Shown here: positions 39,709 to 49,451 of the stretch, piece after piece
Layout of the letters: each line of letters opens with the position of its first letter
Position numbering within the stretch: the first letter of the stretch is position 1
NCBI GenBank assembly: GCA_018669845.1
Contig: JABHSO010000212.1
Span: 86,394 to 150,393 of the forward strand
Reading direction: 5' to 3'
From: Gammaproteobacteria bacterium
GTDB lineage: Bacteria > Pseudomonadota > Gammaproteobacteria > GCA-001735895
Length of the DNA stretch: 64,000 bases
The notes under the pieces: generated by a model
Seen by the model: only the letters and a program-made list of their open reading frames with translations
What the model was told of the DNA's origin: nothing
Databases searched by the model: none
Program-made: the position numbers and the translations under genes

Positions 39709-40294
39709 TGAACATTGCTCTGTAATAGGCCGTATTAGACAGTTTCTTGGGCTGATATCTTGATTGTGGCAGACTAATTTGCATGTCGCTTAGCACAATC
39801 AATGGTCGGTAATTTTCGAGTTGCTGTAACATACTATAAATCGATCGTATATCCCCCTGTAATAACACTTTAACGGTGACTGATTTATCGTCAGCAGGTT
39901 TGCGCGAGGTTTTCTTCAGTCTAGTTTTAGTTTTTAATTTTGTTTTAGCCGTTTTCAGTTGAGACTGGATCAACTGCGCACCACTTTTCTGCACCAGTTG
40001 TTTGATAATGCGCTGCAGTTTCACGTCCGCCAGGGCGCCGGATTTTTTGTCCAGAAATACTTCGCTGAGCCCAGGGTTGTTACTGATTTTGCGAAACTGT
40101 TGTTGCAGTAATTCTTTATCCTGTATCAAAGCTATTAAGGCGGCCTGCTTATTCTGCATTCTTTCGGCAGATCTAATTTTGCTATCCCACTGGCTCAGAT
40201 AGGGTTTGATCAGTAAAACCCAAACCATCAACAGCAGTAACATTAAAATCCCGATGGCGCTTAATTTTTTTACAAAGTTCGCCATGTTTATCAT
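39686..40294 (-). CDS. GspM-like protein
   Basis: Single N-terminal TM, coiled coil, position after GspL-like gene. Confidence 0.55.
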   Translation of the reverse strand: MINMANFVKKLSAIGILMLLLLMVWVLLIKPYLSQWDSKIRSAERMQNKQAALIALIQDKELLQQQFRKISNNPGLSEVFLDKKSGALADVKLQRIIKQLVQKSGAQLIQSQLKTAKTKLKTKTRLKKTSRKPADDKSVTVKVLLQGDIRSIYSMLQQLENYRPLIVLSDMQISLPQSRYQPKKLSNTAYYRAMFNATAFIL

Positions 40295-41292
40295 CCTTTG
40301 TTTATCGTCATCGAGATCTTCATGGTTTCCTGGCCGCTTTTAGCACTGGAGTTGACCGAGCCGATAATTTTTACATTGGAAAATACTTTATCCTGTTGCA
40401 GAATTTTAATAATTCGTTCTACAGACGGAGATTTACCTTCAAGCTTTATTTGAGTGCCGCTGATCTCCATTCGATCTATTACCGCCTGTCCATAAATAGC
40501 ACGGGTGATCTGTGACCAGATATACGCATGATCCGGGAATTCATTTTTTTTATCGATCAGCATTTGCAGTCGAGATTCCTGTTCCATTATTTTATCTCTG
40601 ATATCAATCACCGGCTGAGCTTGCTGTTGCAACCGCTTAATGTCGCTCTGCACCCTGTTCAGGGTTTGATCCATTTTATGCAGCGGGTATAGCATCACAG
40701 AAATCAATAAAACCGGTATCAGTATGTTTAATTTATGGTTGATGGCCGCTTTTGCCGGGTTGTTTTGCGCGGGTTTCGAGTTTGCATAGTCATGTTGAAT
40801 AACAGTCTTTTTATCGGCATTTAATATATTAATTTTGTTTACATTAATATGGTATTTATGCTGTATTTGCTGTAAATATTTATCGATGATGTTTCGGTTA
40901 ATAGCCCATATTTCGACTTCGATTGAATTTTTGTTGGCGGCAGACGGCAGTACTTCACAGGCAATTAATGCCTGGTCTGCATTTAATGGGAAGTATTTAT
41001 TAAATTCATAACTGACCACCTTATCGATATTCCTGGTAGCCGTTTCAGGTAGGTTGATTTTACGGTACTGGATACTGTTATCTCTGAATATCAGAGCGAT
41101 ATTCTGCAAACCTTTAAGGCGTTTATATTGTACAGAATTGTTAAATGTTACCCCTTCTACTGGTGAGATTTCAAACTGTAATATGTTGGGTTTTTTATGT
41201 GGAATCAGCAGACTCGTTATGTCTACTATTTCATCCAGCCACCAGCGCCAGCCGATGTGGAAAGTTTGCAACAAATTTGACGAAGCTGACAT
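40291..41292 (-). CDS. GspL/PilN-like protein
   Basis: Central TM (KLNILIPVLLISVMLYPL) plus coiled coil and ferredoxin-like C-terminus; operon position. Confidence 0.55.
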   Translation of the reverse strand: MSASSNLLQTFHIGWRWWLDEIVDITSLLIPHKKPNILQFEISPVEGVTFNNSVQYKRLKGLQNIALIFRDNSIQYRKINLPETATRNIDKVVSYEFNKYFPLNADQALIACEVLPSAANKNSIEVEIWAINRNIIDKYLQQIQHKYHINVNKINILNADKKTVIQHDYANSKPAQNNPAKAAINHKLNILIPVLLISVMLYPLHKMDQTLNRVQSDIKRLQQQAQPVIDIRDKIMEQESRLQMLIDKKNEFPDHAYIWSQITRAIYGQAVIDRMEISGTQIKLEGKSPSVERIIKILQQDKVFSNVKIIGSVNSSAKSGQETMKISMTINKG

Positions 41293-41296
41293 CTGC

Positions 41297-42016
41297 TTAA
41301 CTCTGGTTATAGCGCCACTTTAAAATCCGGTAGGGATTTTGTGACTGGTAGGTAAGTTGAATAATCGTGTTAATGGCATACGAGTTATGGCTCGAACGAT
41401 CGTGTGCAGTGGAGTTGATGGTGAATAATTTTCCAGCATTTTTAGCATAGATAGTGAATGCCTGCGAAATTCTTCTAAACATTTCAGGCTCTATATCGGC
41501 CATTAGCAATAATTCAACAAGGTCTTCAAATCGTTTGTCTTTGGCACCATATTGCTTGCCGAGATTAAAATAATCCTGATCTTCCATGCCATACAGTTGC
41601 GTTAAGCTATCAGGGTCTCTCCAGTCAATGACCAGATCCGTCAGTCTCTGTGCCATCTCTGGCATGACGCCTGTCTGGATAAATGTTTCCGTTAATTGTC
41701 GTTCGTCTGCCGTATTGATATTAGTTTTTGCTTTTTCTGATCTTATTTCAATATCGACATCGCTATTATTAATAGCATAGTTAAATTTTAAACTTTCTGC
41801 TGTTTCCCCGGATAATAACTTTTCAATGGCAATATAGACAGCAGATGTTGCATCATATTTTAGAGTCATTGCAGACTTTATATTATCTGTGGCATGAGTA
41901 TTGATACGTACATCAGAAGTGAAGTTACTGGCTACCATAATAGTGAGCACGGTTATCCATAACACTGTCGGTAGTACAACACCGCGACTTTTTTTAACAG
42001 AGGTTAAATCACACAT
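41297..42016 (-). CDS. GspK-like minor pseudopilin
   Basis: GVVLPTVLWITVLTIMVASN N-terminus, KAKTNINTADERQLTETF SAM-like region; likely start MCDLTSVKK. Confidence 0.75.
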   Translation of the reverse strand: MCDLTSVKKSRGVVLPTVLWITVLTIMVASNFTSDVRINTHATDNIKSAMTLKYDATSAVYIAIEKLLSGETAESLKFNYAINNSDVDIEIRSEKAKTNINTADERQLTETFIQTGVMPEMAQRLTDLVIDWRDPDSLTQLYGMEDQDYFNLGKQYGAKDKRFEDLVELLLMADIEPEMFRRISQAFTIYAKNAGKLFTINSTAHDRSSHNSYAINTIIQLTYQSQNPYRILKWRYNQS

Positions 42017-42614
42017 CACTGGATGTCGCCATGTGAATGGTCGATTCGTACAACTGACCATTGTTACTTTGTATTTTTACCCTGACCAACTTCGGAAAAT
42101 GTTGTGCATCTTCCCAGTTTTTATGCCAGCGTGCTGCCTTACCTTTCCTGTTGCCGTAATATAAAAAGGCGATTGAATGTACCTCGGATAGCAGTACGAC
42201 TTTAGCGGTACCACCGGCTAAACTATCGGCCTCAATATCGGGGTGATGCAGGTAGTAACTGACATAGAGTCTGTTCTCGATTTTGTTCAGTTTTATTTTA
42301 TTGACGTAGAGCCCTGCATCGTTGCTTCTGTTATAACGCGCGACAAATTTCAGGCTATCTGGTTTGCCGGTAAATAAATAGTTGTAATCTTTGCTGTGCG
42401 GTGCCGGGATTTTTTCGGAGGTGCCTAATTTCTGACGTAACCAGCTTTCGGCCTGAAAGTAATCATATTGAAATGACATTTTATCGCTGCCGTTTTGCCA
42501 CTGTTTTAATCCAAACATCAGCCCCTGGTAACCAATAATGGTGATGAGTGACAGCAGCATCAGCGAAACGGTCATTTCAATTAAGGTAAACCCCTGTAAT
42601 CTACGCGTAGTCAT
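42009..42614 (-). CDS. GspJ-like minor pseudopilin
   Basis: LQGFTLIEMTVSLMLLSLI prepilin motif. Confidence 0.8.
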   Translation of the reverse strand: MTTRRLQGFTLIEMTVSLMLLSLITIIGYQGLMFGLKQWQNGSDKMSFQYDYFQAESWLRQKLGTSEKIPAPHSKDYNYLFTGKPDSLKFVARYNRSNDAGLYVNKIKLNKIENRLYVSYYLHHPDIEADSLAGGTAKVVLLSEVHSIAFLYYGNRKGKAARWHKNWEDAQHFPKLVRVKIQSNNGQLYESTIHMATSSDV

Positions 42615-42618
42615 CGTA

Positions 42619-43002
42619 TTAGCTGTCGGCTATGATTGTTTTAAGGGTTAACTGTTGCCGCTCACGCGGATGAAACACGCTGAACTGAACGGTATACAAA
42701 TTGATATATTCATTGTCTGTGCTCGCCCCCGTAGATTCATTGCTTAAAACATCGGCAACCCATTTATAGCCATTGTGCTGCTCCCCCTCATAATGAGGTC
42801 TCATCGGCTGCAGCGCAATATCGTTGCGCACCATGGCGATGGCTGACTCCAACGTGCTCATCATGAGCAGGTACTGATTCACCCGGCTTACTCTGATCGA
42901 GTTTTGCGCAACGACATTGACAGCCAGAATTGAACCCATCGCCAGGATAGTGAAGGCAATTACAATTTCGATTAAGGTGAAGCCGGCCTGTTGTTTAATC
43001 AT
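42619..43002 (-). CDS. GspI-like minor pseudopilin
   Basis: QAGFTLIEIVIAFTILAMGSILAV prepilin motif. Confidence 0.8.
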   Translation of the reverse strand: MIKQQAGFTLIEIVIAFTILAMGSILAVNVVAQNSIRVSRVNQYLLMMSTLESAIAMVRNDIALQPMRPHYEGEQHNGYKWVADVLSNESTGASTDNEYINLYTVQFSVFHPRERQQLTLKTIIADS

Positions 43003-43018
43003 GATTTTTCCAGGTTTA

Positions 43019-43459
43019 TCATGGCTGCAGGCTCACATATCCATTTAACCAGCTGGTAAAAACTTCCAGTTCACGAGCGTTTTGTTGCAATTTTATTTTC
43101 CCCCCACTACTACTGCCATCCGGGTAGAAGGCTATTTGCCCGGTGTTACCTTCGATATTATTTTCATCGACCGTGAGAATCACAGACACCTGTTCGGGTA
43201 GCTTTCTATCGATTTTGGTATCTGTTGAGAAGTAGTGCCGGTTGACAACGTCTAGCGTGATAGCTGTCGTTTTTCTGTTCACCAACGCCTGACTGCGAAC
43301 ATAGCGTAAATCCGATTTTAGTGTGCGTGCGATGGATTCCAGGTCGTGTTTTCCTGTTCCACTCATTTTTACTCCGACCAGGGTCATCGTCAGTGCTATG
43401 ATCATGATCACTACCAGCATTTCAAGCAGGGCGAATCCTTTGGCTGGTGATGGATGCAC
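43019..43459 (-). CDS. GspH-like minor pseudopilin
   Basis: KGFALLEMLVVIMIIALTMTLV; probable GTG start at 43459 instead of the longer ORF to 43726, which overlaps gspG. Confidence 0.75.
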   Translation of the reverse strand: MHPSPAKGFALLEMLVVIMIIALTMTLVGVKMSGTGKHDLESIARTLKSDLRYVRSQALVNRKTTAITLDVVNRHYFSTDTKIDRKLPEQVSVILTVDENNIEGNTGQIAFYPDGSSSGGKIKLQQNARELEVFTSWLNGYVSLQP

Positions 43460-43487
43460 CGTATGACTGGTCAGACCTGAAAGGCTG

Positions 43488-43949
43488 CTAATCCCAGATA
43501 CTGATGTCTTTATTTTCACCGGTACCGCCTTCCTGCCCATCTGCACCCAGTGAAAACAGGGCGTAATCATCGTCCTCAGCTGGAAATTGATAATAATACT
43601 CACGGTTCCAGGGATCGACCGGGATGCGTTTTTTACGTAAATAAGAGCCATTCCAGCCCAGGATATCTTCCTTCGCTTGCACCAGCACCTGTAGTCCTTC
43701 TTCAGTGTCCGGGTAACGACCCACATCCAGTTTAAATAAATCCAGCCCTGCCGATAAATCTTCTAACTGTGCTTTGCCCACGTCGACTTTTGACGAACCC
43801 AGGTATTTCATGACATTGGGTCCTACCATGCCAGCCAGCAAGCCTAATATCACCAGCACGACCAGCAGTTCTATCAGCGTGAAGCCTTCATTTAATGGTT
43901 GATTTTTTAAAGTCATAATTTTGTTTTCCTGATTTGCAAGCCTGTCCAC
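43488..43949 (-). CDS. gspG: Major pseudopilin GspG
   Basis: EGFTLIELLVVLVILGLLAGMVGPNV...DLGRYPDTEEGLQVL-like and calcium-loop region. Confidence 0.95.
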   Translation of the reverse strand: MDRLANQENKIMTLKNQPLNEGFTLIELLVVLVILGLLAGMVGPNVMKYLGSSKVDVGKAQLEDLSAGLDLFKLDVGRYPDTEEGLQVLVQAKEDILGWNGSYLRKKRIPVDPWNREYYYQFPAEDDDYALFSLGADGQEGGTGENKDISIWD

Positions 43950-45166
43950 TAAATAGAAATTAAATCGTTCATGCTCAGTACCGCGACCATAATCGATCCG
44001 ATAACGGCGGCCACGATAACACCCAAAGTCACGATAATAAGCGGTTCGAAAATGCCGATCACGCGATGGATATCCCGGTTTACCTGTTGCTGGGAAATGA
44101 TTGCTATATTTGACAGGGTGTTATCCAGATCACCGGCTTCTTCACCAATTTTTACCATCTGTTGAGTTAACAGTGGAAAGTGCCTGCCAATGGTGGTACT
44201 GAATGTGGCACCTTCTTTTAAACGACTTGTTGATGTTGAAATTTGCTGGAAGATCCAGCTATTGGTGATAACGCACTGACTGATTTCCAGCGTTTTATGA
44301 ATAGGTATGCCGCAATTCATCATCATGGACAGGGTTTCGGCGTAGCGGGATAATTGAATTCTCAGAATCATGCTGCCAATCCACGGAATTTTCAGCATAA
44401 AACGGTCCAGAAAAATCGACACTTCGCGGATATTTTTAAGGTTCATTAGCAGCAGAATGAATCCTGCGATGAGCATGCCCATTAACAGTCCGTAGTTTTG
44501 TAAAAAATCACTGGCCGTGATAAATACTTTGGTGATGGCGGGTATTTCCGCCTCCATATCTTCGAACAGTTGTTTAAACCGGGGCATCACAACGACCATT
44601 AAAATGATAATGGAGATGAGGGTGACAATGAGTAATATGATGGGATAGATCATGGCACTGACGATGCGTTCCCTGAGCGCTTTCTGTGCTTCAATGTAAG
44701 CCGATAAACGCCCGATAGCCGCTTCTAAATTACCCGACACTTCGCCTGCCAGAATCATGCTGATATACAGCCTGTTAAATACCAGTGCATGCTGACCTAA
44801 GGCTTTGGATAAGCTGCTGCCTTCACGTATATCGCGTTCTATTTTCTCCAGTAAGCGTTTCGAACCTGGATCGATGGTCGCTGCTATCAGTGATGACAGG
44901 GATTTATCGACCGGTAATCCCGCACGTAACAGCATGCCCAGACCATTGGTGAAATCGATCAATGAAAAATTCTGATGTGGCCTGTTGAACCACTCAGAAA
45001 TAGTGGAAAAATGTTTACTGCCTTGTTGTTTTTCCACGATATCCAGCGGAATATAACCCTGTGATTCGAGGTAACTGAGAACCGACTGCTGCTCAGGGTA
45101 TTCCACTGTTCCACTGACTTCGCGGCCGTCCTGGGTGATTGCTTTGTACGAATATATACTCACCAC
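43949..45166 (-). CDS. gspF: Type II secretion inner-membrane platform GspF
   Basis: Duplicated T2SSF domain (GLGMLLRAGLPVDKSL; TLSMMMNCGIPIHKTL). Confidence 0.95.
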   Translation of the reverse strand: MVSIYSYKAITQDGREVSGTVEYPEQQSVLSYLESQGYIPLDIVEKQQGSKHFSTISEWFNRPHQNFSLIDFTNGLGMLLRAGLPVDKSLSSLIAATIDPGSKRLLEKIERDIREGSSLSKALGQHALVFNRLYISMILAGEVSGNLEAAIGRLSAYIEAQKALRERIVSAMIYPIILLIVTLISIIILMVVVMPRFKQLFEDMEAEIPAITKVFITASDFLQNYGLLMGMLIAGFILLLMNLKNIREVSIFLDRFMLKIPWIGSMILRIQLSRYAETLSMMMNCGIPIHKTLEISQCVITNSWIFQQISTSTSRLKEGATFSTTIGRHFPLLTQQMVKIGEEAGDLDNTLSNIAIISQQQVNRDIHRVIGIFEPLIIVTLGVIVAAVIGSIMVAVLSMNDLISI

Positions 45167-46863
45167 TAACTCTTACTGGTAACCCGTAAAATTTCTGCAC
45201 GGCTGGTGATGCCTTCTGCCACCAGTCGCATACCGCAATCATACATACTGAGCATGCCGGATTTTCTGGCTTCTTCCCTGAGCTGTTCGGTATTGGTTTT
45301 AGCCAGTATCATTTTTGTTATGGCTTCTGTCACGGTGAAAAATTCATAGATAACGGCACGTCCCAGATAACCGGTATGACCACAGTGGTCACAACCCTCT
45401 GCCTTACATTCCTGTTGATGGATGGACGTTTTACAGTGATCGCACAGTTTTCTGACCAGGCGCTGGGCAAATACTGCATTCACGGTTGCCGTCACCAGGT
45501 AATCTTCTACACCCATATCGAGTAAACGAGTAATACCGCTCACTGCATCGTTGGTGTGCAGGGTAGAAATGACCAGGTGACCGGTTAACGCGGCCTGCAC
45601 GGCAATCCTGGCCGTCTCGGTGTCGCGCATTTCACCCACCATGATGACGTCAGGGTCCTGACGCAATATGGTTTTTAAAATATTGGAAAATGTCAGGCCT
45701 ATTTTTGAGTGGACCGATATTTGATTGATGCCATCCAGTTGATATTCGACAGGGTCTTCAACGGTGATGATTTTTCGTTCAATCGTGTTTATCTGGCTTA
45801 AACCGGTATATAAAGTCGTTGTTTTGCCGCAACCAGTGGGACCGGTTACCAGAAAGATTCCATTGGGTCGATCCAGAACCTGTTTGAAGCTGGTTAGCGT
45901 CTGCCGGTCAAACCCCAGGTAATTATAATCATAGGCAACACGTGATTTATCCAGAATACGGATAACGATACTCTCACCGTATAAAATGGGTACGGTCGAT
46001 ACCCGAATGTTGATTTCCTTGCCAGAAACCTTGAGCTGGATACGGCCATCCTGCGGTAATCGTCGTTCCGCTATATTCAGTCGAGCCATGATTTTAATGC
46101 GTGAATTGATCGCCGCTGAAGTATTTAACGACAGTATTTCACCCAAACGCAATATGCCATCCACCCTGTAGCGGATGCGTACACCCTCGCTGCCCGGTTC
46201 AAAATGGATGTCTGAGGCATGCATGTTAATCGCTTCCTGTAAAATCCGGTTAACCGTCTGTATGGTCGGAGCTTCGCTGGCCAGGTCTTTTAGGTGTGAA
46301 ATATCGTCAACACTGTCATCGTTGGATAACTCCAGGTTACCATCGTCAATTTCATGCTCAATATCCGGTTCCGGATTAGACAGTTTTTCAATACAACTTT
46401 GAATATGTGAGCTTAAACCGAGTTGCGGTTTAATCTGCAGGTTGACGGTCGAAGAAATGGAATGAATCGTATCCAGGTCTCTCGGTTCGGCCATGGCCAG
46501 CACCATGGTTTGGTCATCTCGTTCTAATGGAAAGACCTGAGCGCTTTTAAGAAAACGTAGTGGAAGCTCTTCAGGTGCGGTATTAATACCTGAATAGGCA
46601 CTGGCGTCTAATATTGGTAGTCCAGTCAGCTCGGAAAGGGTATTTGCCAGATCGTTTTCTGATAGCAGACCAAATTTTACCAGAGCCAGACCGAGCGCTT
46701 CAGATCTTGAGTGTGAGACTTGCTGTAACTGGTTTAATTCTGATTGTTTGATATTGCCCCGGTTGATTAGCGTTAGCGCTAATGGGTCATTTTCCCAATC
46801 GACCACCCCGGATGATAAAAAGGGAATAACTATCGTTGTATCTGATGGCACTGGAAATTGCAT
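45166..46863 (-). CDS. gspE: Type II secretion ATPase GspE
   Basis: Walker A GPTGCGKTTTLY, Walker B-like VGEMRDTETA, tetracysteine CDHCKTSIHQQECKAEGCDHC. Confidence 0.95.
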   Translation of the reverse strand: MQFPVPSDTTIVIPFLSSGVVDWENDPLALTLINRGNIKQSELNQLQQVSHSRSEALGLALVKFGLLSENDLANTLSELTGLPILDASAYSGINTAPEELPLRFLKSAQVFPLERDDQTMVLAMAEPRDLDTIHSISSTVNLQIKPQLGLSSHIQSCIEKLSNPEPDIEHEIDDGNLELSNDDSVDDISHLKDLASEAPTIQTVNRILQEAINMHASDIHFEPGSEGVRIRYRVDGILRLGEILSLNTSAAINSRIKIMARLNIAERRLPQDGRIQLKVSGKEINIRVSTVPILYGESIVIRILDKSRVAYDYNYLGFDRQTLTSFKQVLDRPNGIFLVTGPTGCGKTTTLYTGLSQINTIERKIITVEDPVEYQLDGINQISVHSKIGLTFSNILKTILRQDPDVIMVGEMRDTETARIAVQAALTGHLVISTLHTNDAVSGITRLLDMGVEDYLVTATVNAVFAQRLVRKLCDHCKTSIHQQECKAEGCDHCGHTGYLGRAVIYEFFTVTEAITKMILAKTNTEQLREEARKSGMLSMYDCGMRLVAEGITSRAEILRVTSKS

Positions 46864-47009
46864 TGTAATACCTGATAAACCGCTAATAGCTCTTTAAATT
46901 TAAGTAAAAAAACCAATAAACCGGTATAAATTCGCTCTAATTTCAATTCATGCAGATCACTCGGTGATTCTTACAAATATACTTGATATCGATTTTTCAA
47001 CATCTGATT

Positions 47010-47975
47010 CTATAAATTGTTAATTTCAACCTTAGCCTTTAGTCTGAGGCCCGCAATCGCCTTTTCCACGGCCAACTGTGATTTTTGTTGTAGCAGATAA
47101 GCTTTAATCTGTTCAGTGGCGAATTTTTCTTCATATACTGATGCCGGTTTGTGTTCCACCAGTTTTATTAAATGCAGGCCAAAGTGAGTTTTGGTAATGT
47201 CAGATATTTCACCGGGTTTTAGGGAAAAAGCGACAGTTTCAAAAGGTTTGACCATCTTTCCTCGTTCGAAAAAACCGAGGTCACCACCTTTGGAAGCACT
47301 CGGTCCCTGAGATTTCTGCATTGCCAGCTGTGCAAAACTGGTGCCCGAATCCAGTTCCTTCTTTATCTCAATTAACTGTTTTTCAGCCAGTTTCTTTTCA
47401 ACGTCGGTAGCAGTAGAACTGAGCTTAATCAGAATATGGCGGGCTCTGACTTTTTCAGGATCAATAAACTGTTGCGGGTTATCCACATAAAACTGATGAA
47501 TGTCAGAGCTGCTCACCGTCAGGCTATGTTGAATTTTTTGCTGCAACCATTTTTTTGCGGACAGCTTTTGCTTTAAGTTTTCCTGAAAAGTGGATTTGGT
47601 GAATCCGGCTTCAACAAGTTTAATCTTGAAGCGTACCTCATTATCAAACTGTGACTCGTATTTTGAAAAGGCCTGATTCACTTCTTCGTCAGTGGCAAGG
47701 ATATTGTTATTTTTTGCAGCCTGCCATAACAGTTCCTGGCCAATCAAAACATTCAGTACTTTTTCACGAACTTTTTTATAGCGTTTAGGGTCGCGCATTA
47801 CTCCGATATTGGTGCCCTGTTTCATTAACAGGGAGTCGATAGACTTTTGCAGCTTGGTTTCATAGATTTTTTGTCCCTGCACGGTGGCAGCAACTCCAGT
47901 TTGACTGGCTAAAACCTGATGAGTCGACGCCAACGATAACAAAATAGTAAAACCCAGTATTTTAAAAAAACGCAT
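47010..47975 (-). CDS. SurA/parvulin-type peptidyl-prolyl isomerase
   Basis: Signal peptide; rotamase ARHILIKLSSTATDVEKK...GPSASKGGDLGFFERGKMVKPFE. Confidence 0.9.
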   Translation of the reverse strand: MRFFKILGFTILLSLASTHQVLASQTGVAATVQGQKIYETKLQKSIDSLLMKQGTNIGVMRDPKRYKKVREKVLNVLIGQELLWQAAKNNNILATDEEVNQAFSKYESQFDNEVRFKIKLVEAGFTKSTFQENLKQKLSAKKWLQQKIQHSLTVSSSDIHQFYVDNPQQFIDPEKVRARHILIKLSSTATDVEKKLAEKQLIEIKKELDSGTSFAQLAMQKSQGPSASKGGDLGFFERGKMVKPFETVAFSLKPGEISDITKTHFGLHLIKLVEHKPASVYEEKFATEQIKAYLLQQKSQLAVEKAIAGLRLKAKVEINNL

Positions 47976-48138
47976 AACTTTTCCAGATGCTAAGGTAGCT
48001 GATTAATGACTGATGCTGGTGTAATAATGTTGAGCAAACATCCTGTGTTACAAAAAACATTACAAAATCAGTGACTGTATAAGGTTAAGAATAACCAATA
48101 TGATGATTTAAGTTCACTGGTCTATAGGGTAAATTTAA

Positions 48139-48176
48139 CTGTACTTAAGGCTTAAGGAGACTGCACTAAAGTACAG
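48139..48176. promoter_or_regulatory. Operator-like cluster: CTGTACTTAAG and the dyad CTGCACTAAAGTACAG
   Basis: Motif at 48139-48149 and near-palindrome at 48161-48176, upstream of the PPIase/T2SS operon; same motif upstream of the multicopper oxidase. Confidence 0.6.
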
Positions 48177-48198
48177 GATAAATCCTGGCGTCAGGTTT

Positions 48199-48882
48199 TT
48201 AATTCACTTCCATAACCAGTGATCCGCTTATATTTTCATTCGAGGTGTTCGAGTCTCCCAGAGATCGAAACCTTGATGCCGCTTCTGTTCTGTTCTTTAC
48301 ATGTAATTTTGCGAAAATTGAACTCACATGAAATTTGACGGTACGTGTACTGATAAACAGCTTATCAGCGATATCGATATTGGTTTTACCTAAAGATATC
48401 AAATTCAGCACTTCCTGTTCGCGTTTACTGAGACAATTGTGTGACCGGGTTGTTTGCTCCAGAGTGTGTTCCAGTAATGCATTGGTGACACAGGGAGCCA
48501 TGCTTTTACCACCATGATATACGGTATGAATCGAATCGATTATGTCGCTTGCTTCAGCCTTCTTCAGCTGAAACCCCTGAATACCCACCTCTATTGCCGG
48601 AATAATCATAGACTTGTTTTTACAGTCGGTAAAAATGATAATTTTGATGTTTGGCCACTTTTCTTTGAGGCGGCGTAAGCTTTGTAATTCTGTTGGGTTT
48701 ATTTCTTTCAAATCCAGTAATATGACATCTATCTTCAGATCCAGTTTATGGTTGAGGATTTCCTCTGTCGAAGCTGTTGATAGCACCATCTTAATAGTGG
48801 GATCGGAACTTAGAATGTGCTGCAAACCATATCTAATGGTCGGGCATTCGTCGCATATAATCACGCGAATAGATGTTTGCAT
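48199..48882 (-). CDS. LuxR/NarL-family response regulator (orphan)
   Basis: Receiver (VILLDLKEINP) and HTH (LSKREQEVLNLISLGKTNIDIADKLFISTRTVKFHVSSIFAKL). Confidence 0.9.
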   Translation of the reverse strand: MQTSIRVIICDECPTIRYGLQHILSSDPTIKMVLSTASTEEILNHKLDLKIDVILLDLKEINPTELQSLRRLKEKWPNIKIIIFTDCKNKSMIIPAIEVGIQGFQLKKAEASDIIDSIHTVYHGGKSMAPCVTNALLEHTLEQTTRSHNCLSKREQEVLNLISLGKTNIDIADKLFISTRTVKFHVSSIFAKLHVKNRTEAASRFRSLGDSNTSNENISGSLVMEVN

Positions 48883-49307
48883 GGTAACCTCTTTTTCTCC
48901 ATGATAAAGATAGCTGCATTAGTTATCTTTATGAAAATTTTACCGGCTAAAATAATCATTTTTTAACCTGATATAAGAACTGAAGCAGAATATATGCCAG
49001 TGTATAATTTTCCTGTTATATCAGCTTCTTACGCTTTCGCAGAATCATTTGTGTAAAAAAAATTGACACCTACCCGGCACTCCCTGTAAAGAGATCTGAC
49101 ACGCTGTCGTCTGTCATCCTGATCTACTGTGTTTAGATATAGGACGTATATGTTGATGGGTAATAAATTAATACTTTTTCTATATCAGGCAATAATAAAG
49201 ATGGCTGATACATATATTTAATCGCGCAGACGGGGCTATAAAATAATTAAATAACCCTCTGGAAATAAATCATGCACTACTGTTTATAAGGCCTGGAAAC
49301 TCAAAAG

Positions 49308-49367
49308 CTGTACTTAAGTTCAGTTTTATCGGTTCTTAGGTACAGTTCGATTTACCCCTAGGTGCAG
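49308..49367. promoter_or_regulatory. Three operator-like sites upstream of the multicopper oxidase
   Basis: CTGTACTTAAG (49308-49318), CTTAGGTACAG (49335-49345) and CCTAGGTGCAG (49357-49367). Confidence 0.6.
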
Positions 49368-49451
49368 TAATAAAAACATACAGGCTTTGTTAGGCTTTGT
49401 GAGAATTGCGAGGGCTTTGACGAGCCTCATTTAACCTGGGGGGGGTTAGTT

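Noticed and set aside
43460-43726. N-terminal extension of the GspH ORF
   Set aside because: It reads the gspG gene out of frame; the prepilin motif indicates a start near 43459.
49294-49309. TGGAAACTCAAAAGCT as a sigma54 promoter for the multicopper oxidase
   Set aside because: GG-N10-GC spacing is met but flanking consensus is poor and it overlaps the CTGTACTTAAG operator; not convincing.
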